Positions 29,301-40,970 of a stretch of 64,000 nt of DNA are shown here, piece by piece. The DNA lies in assembly GCF_024679245.1 (NCBI RefSeq), contig NC_090188.1:39797992-39861991 (forward strand), written 5' to 3'. The stretch comes from Pseudorasbora parva (lineage: Eukaryota > Chordata > Actinopteri > Cypriniformes > Gobionidae). The notes under the pieces are model-generated. The model did not search any database, had not been told where the DNA came from, and saw only the letters and a program-made list of their open reading frames with translations. Numbering within the stretch: the stretch's first letter is position 1; each line of letters begins with the position of its first letter. A program made the position numbers and the translations under genes.

Positions 29301-31949
29301 TTTATTTATGTGCTTAAAAACCTACAATGGTCCACTTGAGATGGATTAACTCAAACTGGTTTATATAACATGATAATGCCTGAATTAAACACAAATAAAA
29401 TACTTGATGGGTGCAACACTAAATAATCCGATTATTCATAACAAAGGAATGATGATTACATCAGCGCAAAACCATCCTCAGATTCTGGGTTAAAAACAAA
29501 AGTCAAAACTGAAAACAACAGCCCAGCCGTATGACTGAAACTGCTCCGCCTGACACTTTCTTGTCCCAGTCTGCATGTTCACACTGTTATGTGTTCCTTT
29601 GTCATTCTCACATGTAAATAATTTAAGGCAGTTCTGGCAAGTTAATGTGGATGCTTTTGCAATTTGCATTGAGGGATATATATCCCATGTGATACTACAC
29701 ATTCTGGCAAATGCAGACCATTGGTAAACCCAGCCTGAACTGTAGCAATTTGATTTTGCCCTGCAACGCAGTCTGGAAATGTGTACATTCATTTCTACTG
29801 CTTCTGTTACACTTTTGCGGAAACCAATCACAGGCTGGCTTATCCACCTGACGCGCCACTGGTGGGTTTATGCTGTTATCACGCCTTTTGTGGTCTGATT
29901 GGTTGAAGGACTATCCAATTGCGTACAGTCATTTGAATAACGCTTTTTTATCATGCCTCTTATGCAGTTAAATGACAGAGCAGACTCCCCAGACTAATGT
30001 TCAATCTTTAAAGGTGCCCTAGAATGAAAATTGAATTAACCTTGCCATAGTGAAATAATAAGAGTTCAGTATATGGACATCACATACTGTGAGTCTCAAA
30101 CACCATTGCCTCCTACTTCATATATAAATCTCATAAATCAAAAACACCACGGAAAAAGAAGTGCTTCTCAACATAAACCCAACCGTGACGCAAGCGTTGG
30201 GGATCATTTATATGCAACATTTGCATCTGTCCAAACATGTTCATTGCCAGGCGGAACTGACGGTAACTGGATCTGCAGATGAATTGCAGCTCACTTGAGG
30301 ATAGCAAAAACGGCAACTCTCATGACACACGTCATGTTCAGGCTGTGCAGGGGACGTGAGGACTTTTCATATGTCAACAGTCATGTTTGAGGTTTATTAT
30401 AATCGGATACCACAACAATTTATTTCAAAATCGTTCGTTTGTTTGGCCCATTTCAAGCAAGCTTCACTCAGCGTGTTAAACTGAAGAAAGGGGCAACTGT
30501 ATTCCTGCAAGCAGTAAGTAGTGATTTATTCACTTATTGACTAGCTGTTTAAACAATTTCTGATTCAATTGAAAGTTTCTTAGAGAGACAGCATTGTCTA
30601 GATGACGGAAGATGCTAGAACAGTGAAAATGGGAAACTCCAAGTACCATACAAAACGAAATAGTGTGTCTAATGACAAAGGCTAATATTATTTTGTATTA
30701 CAAAATACAACCGTAGATACGTTGCTTACAGATCGTTCACTCCATCCTTCTAGCAAACGTCACCTTTTCCACCATATAAGTTAAAAAGACAGTCATTTGA
30801 CAAGGCTATTCATTTTGTAAAAATATAAGTTATATATTTATATTTTTGAGAACTGAAGTAGGCCTATGATTGTTTTGCATGCTTGTATTAAGAGTACATC
30901 ACAGTCACTACGTAACGTTAGCCTACATTGTGACTAACGTTATATAAACATGCAACATTGTTGATGAAAAAGACAAGTCTAAAATGTAGACTGAATGACA
31001 CTTTAAGCAGAACATCTCAAATGGAGACTGATAAAATGCAGCTTACTTGTTTATTGGTGTTTTCAGATCATTAGCGCGTGAGAAAGAGAGAGAGCTCGCG
31101 TGGATATGGTTTCCAGATTGGACATGTTTAGGTAAAACACCAGATAGTATACGTGTTCTTTTCACAGAACAGCTCTTTTTGGGGGATTTAAATGACAGAG
31201 CTCGTGTGTTTGCGGTTGCCAGATTTCATTCTCGCATGTGGATGATCTGAAAACACCAATAAATAAGTAAGCTGCATTTTGGAAATCTCCATTTGAGATG
31301 TTCTGCTTAAAGTGTCATTCAGTCGGTCTGTGTTTTAGCCAGGACTGCTTCACTGAACTTCTGAACTGCTCTGAGCTGCTGAAATAAACCAGTCATGCCC
31401 CTTCCAAATAAGGCAAAAACAGAGCATCACATCCTAGGGACAATGTGTAGGGTTGTAAATGGACCTGTAAAACTGTATCTGGACAATTTTTGCCCTTAAA
31501 TAAGTCACATGTATGTAGATATCAGAGAACAATTTAACATATTGTTTCAAATCATTCTAGTGCACCTTTAATATTGTCAAAAACTTTTGCTGAACAATTA
31601 ACGTAAATTTAATTAAAATTACCTGTCATTTACATATACTACCAACATTGTAACAATACAAAGCGGGTTGACAATCTGTGAATTTACGTTTTAATGCGTT
31701 ACATCTGCAAATGACGGCCGAGCAATTGTGTTCAAACACAAAAAACCAAAAGCAGTGGATGAGCTACCTGACTGAAGCGTAAAAGCATGCTTACATTATC
31801 TGCCGTTCCAGAAAGTCCACCCCGATGGTCTTTTTGTAGTCCTTGGTGAAGATGCCCTTGCAGTATCTCTGAATCATGCTGGACTTCCCCACCGCTCCAT
31901 TTCCCACCACCACCACCTTGATGGCCACTTCCATGTCCTCCTCCAGCAT
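20327..31949 (-). CDS. rab23: RAB23 small GTPase (complete coding sequence, 6 coding exons)
   Basis: Minus-strand exons in order are 31795-31949, 24743-24828, 24506-24662, 23615-23697, 23448-23540 and 20327-20466. They sum to 714 bp, 237 aa plus stop, the same length as human RAB23. Every junction has GT-AG and keeps frame. The start is [18 protein letters not shown]; the P-loop GNGAVGKSS is at residues 16-24, DTAGQEE at 64-70 and NKID at 121-124. The switch segment [19 protein letters not shown] is diagnostic of Rab23. The tail ends NPFGSCRLL, so the last four residues CRLL form a CAAX-type prenylation box. Rab23 acts on endosomes and at cilia and negatively regulates Hedgehog signalling. 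The gene is convergent with bag2, as in human. Intron lengths are 6966, 80, 808, 74 and 2981 bp; the long ones are filled with mobile elements and the short ones are clean. Confidence 0.97.
20607..21686 (+). mobile_element. Tc1-like transposon (family B), 5'-truncated, in rab23 intron
   Basis: The sequence matches family B of 41887-50864 from the phrase gctggaaag-gctacgggg to the 3' end cttattttcctccctg, followed by TATA. It encodes remnants of the transposase ([16 protein letters not shown], then [27 protein letters not shown]) broken by stops and frameshifts. The 5' inverted repeat is absent. It lies in the last rab23 intron, antisense to the gene. Confidence 0.85.
21807..22616 (+). mobile_element. 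TTAA-bounded element (TTAAGTGTCAC family)
   Basis: The left end aaccccTTAAGTGTCAC (from 21801) is mirrored exactly by GTGACACTTAAggggtt at the right (22607-22622). The interior is non-coding. A TTAA target again suggests a piggyBac or Kolobok relative. Confidence 0.75.
22617..23447 (-). other. rest of last rab23 intron
   Basis: AT-rich intron sequence without recognised elements or exons. Confidence 0.4.
23740..24477 (+). mobile_element. TTAA-type element inside rab23 intron 3 (808 bp)
   Basis: The right end reads caaccacccctTTAA, and the left end gaaggggtcttataatgccc is its imperfect inverse (AAGGGGT-). The left TTAA appears decayed. The element fills most of the 808-bp intron between coding exons 24506-24662 and 23615-23697. 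Confidence 0.45.
25092..26278 (+). mobile_element. TTAA-bounded element with unlike ends (composite)
   Basis: TTAA lies at 25092-25095 and 26275-26278. The left end is AAAGAGGGGGTGAAATGCTG; the right end, inverted, is AAAGGGTTTGTTTACCC, which belongs to the GGGTTAGTTCACCC family. The two ends are not each other's inverse. Either two elements were joined by deletion or one was inserted into the other. Confidence 0.5.
26275..27281 (+). mobile_element. TTAA-bounded element (AAAGCAGCAC family)
   Basis: TTAA lies at 26275-26278 and 27278-27281. The ends are inverted: AAAGCAGCACTTGGCAACTT at left against AAGTTACCTAGTGCTGCTT (inverted) at right. Inside, from about 26425, a GC-rich segment (gtgatgcgcggtcgtc ... 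) looks like a second, nested insertion ending near gggttattacccgaaaccc at about 27140. Confidence 0.65.
28001..28403 (+). mobile_element. insertion in the family A Tc1 copy (unnamed element)
   Basis: Compared with the intact order in 9990-11127, about 400 extra bases follow the phrase gtgggctgttcccc. The insert begins tagcctgacgtcgtcatact and ends gaccgaactgagttcgg. The inner parts actcagttg and aactgagtt mirror each other, so short inverted ends are likely. No protein is encoded. Confidence 0.5.
28416..28657 (+). mobile_element. hAT-like miniature element with perfect 8-bp target duplication
   Basis: GTCAGTAT occurs at 28408-28415 and again at 28658-28665, where the related Tc1 copy has it only once. 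The ends are TAGTGAT and ATCACTA. The interior has several ccgatat/gccgata motifs typical of fish hAT miniature elements. An 8-bp duplication is the hAT hallmark. Confidence 0.75.
29190..30007. other. rab23 intron segment without recognised features
   Basis: No exon. A GC-mixed segment (about 29750-29990) may be a decayed element, but no boundaries are visible. Confidence 0.35.
30008..31571 (+). mobile_element. TTAA-bounded 1.56-kb element (AAAGGTGCCCTAGAATGA family)
   Basis: TTAA lies at 30008-30011 and 31568-31571. The ends are inverted: AAAGGTGCCCTAGAATGA at left; TCATTCTAGTGCACCTTT at right. A second mirrored pair (agcagaacatctcaaatgga near 31007 and tccatttgagatgttctgct near 31290) brackets 31030-31270. 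No transposase is encoded. Confidence 0.75.
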
Positions 31950-32021
31950 GGCTGGATCTGTGTGGGCTCACTTCACTTCGGCCCGGCTTAGTGCTGCTGC
32001 TGCTGTAGGATCTTCTCAACT
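31950..32021 (-). other. rab23: rab23 5' UTR part of the first coding exon
   Basis: Upstream of the rab23 ATG the minus strand reads back to a possible splice acceptor (ctaaaccag) at 32022-32025. That makes 72 bases of 5' UTR in the start-codon exon and requires at least one upstream non-coding exon. The polypyrimidine tract is weak, so the junction is a candidate only. Confidence 0.45.
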
Positions 32022-32292
32022 CTGGTTTAGGACAATAATTGACAGATCAGTTATAATCCCAACCCTTATGATGCATCAGGGGTAGGGCTGTGCATATCAC
32101 AACAGCACACAATATCTGAATGACTTTAATAGGCTACTTCAAAATTGTGAAAAGGGTACATTTTAGGTTGATGCATATAGCAGAGAACAGACTGGGCTCA
32201 CGACAGTTACTTATGTGACTTGCTTGACGTTAAAAACGGTTATTAAATGCAATAACTTGTGAAAAACAACTCCTTACAATCACGCAGTGTTT

Positions 32293-32438
<146 letters not shown>

Positions 32439-32579
32439 CATTTATGTTAAAATTATATTATCAGATTTGTGACAAATTTCTGCTAAAACACTCCTGGTCA
32501 TTTTCAGAACATGTAGCGATGCTTTCTTTTCCCAAAAAGAATGTGAAACCTAAATGGTGTCATTCTCAAGTTTATATAA

Positions 32580-34270
32580 TTAAAGGTGCACTATGTTGTA
32601 TTTTTGCAGTAAAATATCCAAAAACCACTAGGCCTGAAACCATACTTATTCAATAATAATCAATACAGCATGAAGACTAGACATATCAAAGGTCATAGAT
32701 ATGTTTATCTAAGAAATTGTTCATGTCTCTTAAGCCTAAACTTAAAAATAATGAGTAAGTAGTGATTTCTCTAATTTTAACAATATAAAGGGAGTTTTTA
32801 CACTGGCAGTTTAATTCAGAACAGGGCAAAGTTCGTATGAAAAATTGTTAATGTGTACCAGTGAGCGAACCAGAACCACACCATACCTGGAGGAGGTCCA
32901 TATTACACGAGTAGGAATATAGTGCGGCCCCTTTAAGAGCTGGAATATAGTGCGGCCCCTTTAAGAGATCCGCCTTCGCTATTGAACTGCCGGTACTTTG
33001 CGTGTGCGCGCCGCCGAACTGGTCCGCGATTCACGTGGGCAGTGTGAAGAACACGGACGACTCGACTTGTTCAGGAAAGTAACCTGTGCATTCGTTTTAG
33101 CCGATTGTAATGTATTTAGTTCAATAAAACACGTGTACTGTAAGCGGGGTGATGGTGTTAATGATTTACCTCAGACATGAGCAAGAGTGAGCTGCACAGT
33201 GCATCGCGCTCAGACTGCAGAGAATGTGCTCAGTGAAAAAACGCCCTTTTCTTTCTGGAGTCTAATAAAAGTTAAACAGAAAATATGGTAGTTTATGTAG
33301 GCAATAACTGCATTTTTGGTTTAGAATATTAATGCTAATGTCAACCATTTTCTTTCCCTATTAATATTTGCTGCTACATATCCTTTGTCTGACAGCTCTC
33401 ACTTTTTCCAACTACAGGCTATGCCTCAGATCAAACAGAAAATGCGCGCTGCGTTTTGTCATGTCTGCCCCACACACACACACATATATAATACACTAAA
33501 TTATTTATATACTACGCAAATCATGCAGAAGTGCCATCTATCTTTATTTCGCGATCCATTTTTTTCGACCTCGATACGTTTCGTCACGTTTTGTATCGCG
33601 ATATTTTGTCAAACGATATTTCGTCCCATCCCTAGCCGGTGTTATATATTTTGCTCAGTTGAGTACCTACAATATCCCAGATGTTTCCAACTATTTGTAA
33701 ATTGTGAGAAAATTGCTATTTTAACTAAAGACCAGGACGTTTCAGCATTGCATTTGAGGGAGTCGCCTGTCAATCGCGTCATATCTGCGCTATACCCTCG
33801 GTTTCGGCTTTTATTTGGCAGGAGCGCTTTACTCTTAGCAGTGTGAACAAGTGAACGCACGGAGTAACGTCATAACATCGTTTTAAACACACTCAAATGT
33901 ATCTAATATGATAAACAGAGCTGCATTACCTCATAATCATAACCGGAAGAGCGGATCTGTGCAGGCGCCCGGCGACTGTGTCCCGTCCCGTCATAATAAA
34001 AGTCCCGGTATTCGAGAGGCGGTATTTGTTTAACAATCGCTCCAGCAGCCGTGCTCAGCTCCACAACACTCGGTCCTGCTCTGCTTCACTACAGTAACGT
34101 TAATAACCGCATGCATGAACGTGATTTCTGCCCGAGTCCTCTTTTTCACCGGCTGTGATGAGAAGACCAGATCTCCCAAGTTGCTGCGCTCACACTTTGC
34201 GTCATCAAACTACGATTTGTTTTGAATAGGCGCCCTCCAGTGGACGGAAAGTTGCATAGTGCACCTTTAA
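32580..34270 (-). mobile_element. 680-bp TTAA family, copy split by a 1-kb insertion
   Basis: TTAA lies at 32580-32583 and 34267-34270. The first 50 bases (gcactatgttgta ... aaccactaggcc) match the family to about 32633, then about 1.0 kb of foreign sequence follows, and the family resumes at about 33634 (ccggtgttatatatttt) to its end. The orientation is opposite to the copy at 3514-4193. The insert contains a direct duplication of ggaatatagtgcggcccctt (near 32914 and 32943). Confidence 0.7.
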
Positions 34271-34659
34271 ATTTTTTTTTAATTTAAATAGTTTTTACAC
34301 ACTAATAGCAATATCATATTGCATATCGAATATCGCATTACTTAAGAAGATATTGCATATGGCTTTTTTCTACAATATCGTACGGCCCTAACCAGGGGTT
34401 ACTTAAACATACTTTTTCTGGCAGGATGCAAAACAAAACATAATATAAACCACAAAAGCAGACATAATTGTCCTTTTCTGCATCATGATGGTCATTATAT
34501 TTTATTTTTTGGTCAGCCATGGCACACTTTCCATTGAGTAAGCCTGCTGTCCGTCTGGGCAGTTTCCCACATCATGATGCTTCACGGTCGAACCATTAAG
34601 ATTTTTTTCACTGTTATTTATAAGCACAAATAAGCATGGGTTTAATGGTGAGACTTTTG

Positions 34660-34790
34660 TAATCAGGCTCAATTATTAGAGCAAAATTTTGATTTCGATT
34701 TATAAGCCAATATATCAGTTATCGGCTTACGAATATAAACAATTATAGGTAGCGGCCAAAATGTTCATATCGGTGCATCCCTAAACATTT
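34660..34790 (+). mobile_element. hAT-like miniature relic
   Basis: The stretch ends in atcggtgcatccctaa and has internal repeats such as gattatcggcttacg. This resembles the tagggatgcaccgat type of hAT miniature end. Only one end is clear. Confidence 0.35.
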
Positions 34791-34881
34791 TAATCATGTT
34801 TTTTTGTTTTTGTTTGAAGGTGATACGAATTTGGGCGAACAAGTCATGAGAATAATTTCACAATGCAAAAATGTACGAATA

Positions 34882-35430
34882 TGAAATGTGCACTATGTAG
34901 TATTTTTGCAGGTAAAATATCCAAAAACCACTAGGCCGGTGTTATATATTTTGTTCAGTTGAGTACCTACAATATCCCAGATGTTTCCAACTATTTGTAA
35001 ATTGTGAGAAAATTGCTATTTTAACTAAGGACCGGGACGTTTCAGCATTGCGTCTGAGGAAGTCGCCTGTCAATCGCGTCATATCTGCGCTACTCTCGGC
35101 AGTGTGGACATGTCACCGCAGCGGCGAGTGAACACACAGGGTAACGTCAACAATTTTAAACACTTAAATGTATCTAATATGATAAACAGTGTATAACAAT
35201 CGCTCCAGCAGCCGTGCTCAGCTCCACAACACTCGGTCCTGCTCTGCTTTAGTCTACAGTAACGTTAATAACCGCATCCATCAACGTGATTTCTGCCCGA
35301 GTCCTATTTTCCACCGGCTGTGAGGGGAAGACCACATGTCCCAAGATACTGCGCTCACACTTTGCGTCATCAAAGTTTGTTTAGAATAGGCGCCCTCCAG
35401 TGGACGGAAAGTTGCATAGTGCACCTTTAT
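34882..35430 (-). mobile_element. 680-bp TTAA family, internally deleted copy
   Basis: It has the same layout as 60163-60852 but lacks roughly 130 bases in the middle. Both terminal TTAA sites are mutated (TGAA, TTAT). This is an older or imprecisely altered copy. Confidence 0.65.
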
Positions 35431-35465
35431 TAAGTTCATAAGCAAAGTGGAATTTGATCTATTTT

Positions 35466-35671
35466 TAGGGGTTTTCAAATCATTCCTGGAGCCTCCCCAG
35501 CACTGCACATTTTGGATGTCTCCCTTATTAGTGTCTTATTTAACACAGGTGTATTAACTCATCAGCTGATTAGTTTAGTACTCCATGAGCTGAGCTGGGT
35601 GTGTCCAATAAGGGAGATATCCAAAATGTGCAGTGCTGGGGAGGCTCCAGGAATGGTTTTGAAAACCCCTG
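35466..35671 (+). mobile_element. 206-bp palindromic hAT-like miniature element
   Basis: The left half aggggttttcaaatcattcc, then ggagcctccccagcactgca, is mirrored by tgcagtgctggggaggctcc and ggaatggttttgaaaacccct. ATCTATTT lies on both sides, an 8-bp target duplication. The open frame at 35512-35697 crosses the palindrome and is not a gene. Confidence 0.75.
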
Positions 35672-35906
35672 ATCTATTTCTTTTGGTTTTGCGGTAAAAT
35701 ATGACTAGACATGATTTTTCATAAGATTCTTTCATAAAGGATGGGCTTTCACCTCCAAAATAACTTGGTTGCAAATGAACACTGCATTTATTCAACAATT
35801 ATAATCAATGAAAACTGGCTGTTTTCTGGACCTTGAATCTATAAAGGTAAAAATGATTGTTGTCAAGACATTAGAATTTCACATTTTGATACGATACCTT
35901 GACGAG

Positions 35907-35992
35907 TACCCTTACAGAAAAATCACATGAATTTCAAATGTGACCACATGTATTTTTGCACATGAAGCTGATGTGTTTTTTCTGTAAGGGTA
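35907..35992 (+). mobile_element. 82-bp miniature inverted repeat flanked by TA
   Basis: The left end cccttacagaaaaatcacat is mirrored by atgtgttttttctgtaaggg, with TA on each side. A TA target fits Tc1/mariner. It is very small, with a loop of about 40 bases. Confidence 0.6.
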
Positions 35993-36150
35993 TCGATATT
36001 CAATGGTATTTAAATTTAGAATTAGTGTGTCCCAAAAAAAATCAGTATTCCAAAGATACCCAGATGGTTTTCTATTTCCTGCTCGAAGTGCAGATCAAAG
36101 ATTTTAGATAAAGGGCCTGTCCCAATACTCACACTTGCAGTCTTGGCCAC

Positions 36151-36809
36151 TTAACTCTTTCCCCGCTAGCGTTTAAAAAAAAAAAAAGAGTTGCCAGCCA
36201 CCACCAGGGTTTTTGACAATTTTCACCTAAATTTAATAGCCCATCGAAAATTTTGTTTAATGAATATCTGAGCATGCAATATCAAAATAAAGAGCTGACC
36301 CTCTTCTTTTAAACAAACAAACAAAAAAATTTATTCTAGCTTCACGCATTCCTTTTTTATCAACACTTGAATATGGGTAGGTTTCATAAAAAAAAGCTAC
36401 ATTTTGAACAAAAAAACTGAGAAAATCACATTTTTGTGAAAGACTGTTTCCAGATCAGATTCAGAGCGATGATCAAACACAGATGGAGGAGATCGAGTCC
36501 ATCAACACCTCTAACGCTTACACAATCCTGTAGCTCATCCTGGGTCCACATTTCATTCAGTAATATTAGATAGTTTTGATTCATATGCTGTTTAATGAGG
36601 ATGATCACGTTATTTTTAATATGCATATGATTACATGCAATCGCTCGTTTCACTGCGTCTTCCTCACGTGTGTTTTGATCAGGAGATTCAGTACTCATTC
36701 AGATGCGCAATAGCGCCCGACAGTGAAAACACGGAAAATTCTGTTATTGGCCTGGAAGCGTGTTCTCACAAATAACGGAAATTTCCGTGTTTGGCGGGGA
36801 AAGAGTTAA
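36151..36809 (+). mobile_element. TTAA-bounded element (CTCTTTCCCCGC family)
   Basis: TTAA lies at 36151-36154 and 36806-36809. The ends CTCTTTCCCCGC and GCGGGGAAAGAG are exact inverses. The interior is AT-rich and non-coding, 659 bases in all. Confidence 0.75.
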
Positions 36810-38740
36810 GAGCGAGTGCATACAACAGGAAGTAAGTGTGTAAGACTGTCCCAGTTCGTAAAAATGCAAAAGCGCAGTGCCCTGAACGTACACTAAATCT
36901 ACAGTCAAACCAAAAATAATTCAGATACCAGATACATTTTTTCACTAGTGTGTGCAGGACACTAAAGTTCATTTCTGTAAGTGAGAATAGCAAAATAAAG
37001 TAAACTGTGACGTTATACCCACAGATTCTTCATACAGTGACTACCAGTAAAGATTTGGGCCCAAAATGATGCAGACACTTTGACCGGAGCATGTTTTGCT
37101 GAAGTGTTTTTCTCTTTAATTGCTAATGTGACCTTTGAAACCACAGACTGAACAAAATGAAGCATTGCTTGGTCATTGGTTGAGCTAAACTGGTATTGTA
37201 TGATTGTGTAGTTAAATTTAACAGCTGATTGTAGTCAATCACATCCATTTCTATCAAATATGAATTTGTTCTGACAGTTTAACTTTGTGTTTTTGTCATA
37301 TTTTATTACCATTATCTACACTATAGCGAATAAACTGAGATAATGTGAGAAAATGTTGAAGGTTTTGGTTTGACTGTACACACTAAGCATATCACATTAT
37401 GCATTATGGTCAGGAAAACCTTCCCTTATACTGTACATTAGATTAATGAGATACATGACATGTAATTTGGTAGTAAAACAAAGTGTTATACATGTTATTA
37501 GGGCAAAGATGAGCATGTGTATTTTTAAATAATTTTCAATTGCTTTTTATAACAAGAGGTTATCACTTTTATCACTAAATCATAATCATCTATTTAGAAG
37601 CACCACAATTACTAAACTGCGTCGCCTGTTAAAGAGGAAATGTTTATTTTAAAATGCTGAATTAATGAAAATTAAAATAAAGCTCTGGGAACACTTACAA
37701 TACAGGAAACCCGTCACGCAAGTAGACATTTGGACAAGTGGATATTTGGACAGGCCCATACATTTAATATGCATGCACACTCCATCTAACAGCTTATATT
37801 ACCCATAATCCATTGCTCGTTGTACGAGAATTCAATTAGAACTACAAGCACAAATAAAAAGTGTTAAAAAATACAAATATGGCAGATGTGCAAGTTTAAG
37901 TAAAGAGGTTTAGACTAGAAGGGGTTTGAGTGATTAATAATCAATATCTAACCAGAGGAAAATATATATATATTCAATGTTATCCACGTTATATTTCATC
38001 TGCAACAGCATCATGAACTTTTATAAAGATATTTTTGCTCATTAATGTTTAAATATTATTATGCAAACACATGAGGGGAGTCTCCACATGAAAGACCCCC
38101 GTCTGGCAGATCGACGAGCTACTATATTTCTCTGATAGTACGAATTTAAATTAAATTTAAAACTAAGTAGTTTCCCAAACAGCACTTTTAGGTCATAGTT
38201 AAAAAAGGGGAACTGAAACGCACACAATAGTTTTGCCCACAGCAGGAGTCTTGAACGTGAACTCAAAAGTGCAATCCAAGAATGCTGGACAGACAGCAGC
38301 GAGACACTGCCGCTTACATATTAGGTTACGTTAGCGAGGCCTCCCACGTTCCTCCTGCATGGGTAACTGAATACAGCAGCCAACCTGACACAACAACAAC
38401 CATATCCATCTCCACACCAGCACTCATCTCCACAGGACATGCGCTCACAAACACACTCGCAAGATGACGCTGCACGTATACGGACAATGTTGTTATATTT
38501 AGCTGGCCCTCTAATACTTTAGAATACAATAGTTTATAGATCAATATAAACGAAACAATTTTAAAATGCATTTCACAGACGAGATTAGATTTCCTTCCAG
38601 TCATTTAGCTCGGCTTTTAGAACAAAAGATGAATCGCAGCGTTGAGTCTTGACAGGTGTTTATGAGGTCTGAAGGGCCGTGTTACTGCCATGGCACCAGG
38701 ATTCACGTAACCAAGGAGGTCTGCGTTATATACAAAGTGC
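36810..38740. other. presumed rab23 5' intron, no recognised features
   Basis: Nearly 2 kb of AT-rich sequence without exons or identifiable elements. The small GC-richer stretch at 38280-38470 shows no coding signature. Confidence 0.35.
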
Positions 38741-38745
38741 ACTCA

Positions 38746-38746
<1 letters not shown>

Positions 38747-38810
<64 letters not shown>

Positions 38811-39123
38811 TTGTTTTTATGACATATGGAGACAGTCCAGAGGCATAATGGTTTTTATAATGTACAAACCTTATTTTCTATCCCCTTACACTGCCCCTAA
38901 ACCTACCCATCACACACACACACACTGCCCCTAAACCTACCCATCACAGGAAACATTCTGCATTTTTACTTTCTAAAAAAAACTCCTCCTGTATGATTTA
39001 TAAGCATTTTGAAAAGTGGGGACATGGCCAGTGTCCTCATATTTCACCCTCTCCTGTAATACCTCTGTCATACCCATGTCATTATACACATTTGTGTCCT
39101 CATATGTCACAAAAACATGCACA

Positions 39124-39188
<65 letters not shown>

Positions 39189-39200
39189 ACACACACACTC
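38747..39200 (+). repeat. CA-microsatellite-flanked repeat module, copy 2
   Basis: The same core as 2540-3030 (acctaaacctacccatcac, aggaaacattctgcattt, gtggggacatggccagtgtc) recurs with (CA)n at 38747-38808, a short one near 38910-38925, and at about 39122-39200. Two copies 36 kb apart with (CA)n in matching places indicate a mobile or amplified module. Confidence 0.65.
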
Positions 39201-39699
39201 AGTGTGGCTGTATATTGCAGGTAGAAAACACCCTTAAATATAAATGTATGACTCTCTATGAGCACCAAAACTTCAGGAGATCCCGTTTAAAGCAGCTGTC
39301 AGATTACAAACATCCATCACACGTCTTACACTGGATTTGGTGTTGCAGTTAGTCCGTTTAAGAAATCTGCACCGTACTTTGATTATTACACATTATTAAA
39401 AAGTGGCAAAAACATTGGAGTATACGACTCATATCAAAGTACCATTTGTATCCATCACCGTGTTTTACCATGGTATTAGGTGCTACTCATTCACTTCAAA
39501 GAATCGCAAGGAAAAAGTAGTTCATTGAACAATTCCGTACAATATATTAAGTAGTAATATTAATAAAAGCATTGTACTAACTGTACATAGGTTTAGCTGC
39601 TTGACATTATGAATACTGTTACCATAGTGAGCACATGTACCGTGCAGGTCACTGTAATATAAAGTGTTACCAATGTACTCACAACTTCAGCTAAATGTT

Positions 39700-40970
39700 C
39701 TTTAAGCAACTGTCCCACATTCTTTAAATAGCATTCACGTAACAGTATTAGAACATTAATGTTATTTAGTGTTTAATAATGTTTTTGAATTTTTAGCATC
39801 ATATTTATACATAAATGTTTTTCCCCCCTGGAATGTTTCAGTTGTAAGTGTAACCGTACCACATTCTCAACAGTATTTCCTAAGCTTTAAGTAACGTTAC
39901 TAGAACGTTCAATCAATTTGGTCTTTACTAATGTTCTCAAAATATAAGCACAATATACGTCTGTTCAGTTGGTCGAATGTTTTTAATGTTTTAGAGCGTT
40001 CAGAAGTAACGTCCTCATAATTTTTGCAAAATGAACAAATGAAATGTTCCCATAACATTAATAGGATGTTTGTTCAATGTTATTTGGAAATTGACTAAAG
40101 TTCTCAAAACGTTTGCATGATGTTCATACTTCGTTTCAATATATTTTTCCCCCTGAAATATTTTAGTTGATCAAATGTTTTTTAAGCTTTAGAAGTAACT
40201 TTCCCATGTTTGCAGAATGAACAAATTAAATCACTGCATAACCAAAACAAAAACGTGAAAACGTCATAGAACATTCATATATAAGTTGGCCAAATGTTGT
40301 TGTTTTTTACTTTTCAGAATGTTCAGAGGTGCTTTGATTCCAATAGATTTAAATGGAATGTTACCTTAACATTCGCATTAACAAAATAAACCGTTATAAA
40401 TACAGGACGTTCGAACGTTCAGAGAACTTTTAGGGAAACGTGTTTTTATAACTTAATTGGAACGTTAGCAATCTAACTGTACCACATTCTAAAAAGTAAC
40501 GTTCTTTAACTAGAACGTTCGTTCAAAGTTATTTAGTTTTTAATAATGTTCTCCAAAAAAAATCTCCTGAAATGTTTTTTTTTTTTTTTATGGTCTGAGA
40601 ACCTTCAGAAGTCAGATAACTTTCAGGAAAAAAAGCTTGTACCTTAATAGAAGCGTTAACAACGTAACTGTACCACATTTAAGTAACGTTCCTTACGAAG
40701 CATTCATTCTTTAAGTAACGTTAATCGAACGTACGTTCAGTGTTATTTGGTATTGACTGTTCTCACAATGTTCTGAAACGTTTTTTGTTTGTTTTTCTAA
40801 AATATTTTGGTTTTGACCAAATGTTCTTTTAAAACGTTCAGAAACCCCATAATGTTTGCACATGCAATGAATAAATGAAACGTTTCGAACGTTAAGAGAA
40901 CTTTCAGGAAAAACGTTTTCATAACTCAATGGGAACGTTAAGGAAATGTTCTTCGAATAACACATGATGC
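39700..40970 (+). repeat. degenerate GAACGTTC-rich tandem region
   Basis: Blocks recur in the same order with drift: aatgttctcaaaa, ccctgaaatgtttt(a)gttg, caaatgtttttaa, agaagtaacgtt, tttgcaaaatgaacaaatga, and many gaacgttc or aacgttc palindromes. The spacing is roughly 180-250 bases, about five repeats. It is an old, diverged minisatellite-like array; no coding signature is present. Confidence 0.5.

Noticed and set aside
33385..33846. 153-residue plus-strand open frame
   Set aside because: It spans the junction of an insert and a 680-bp family copy; the same family sequence elsewhere gives unrelated frames.
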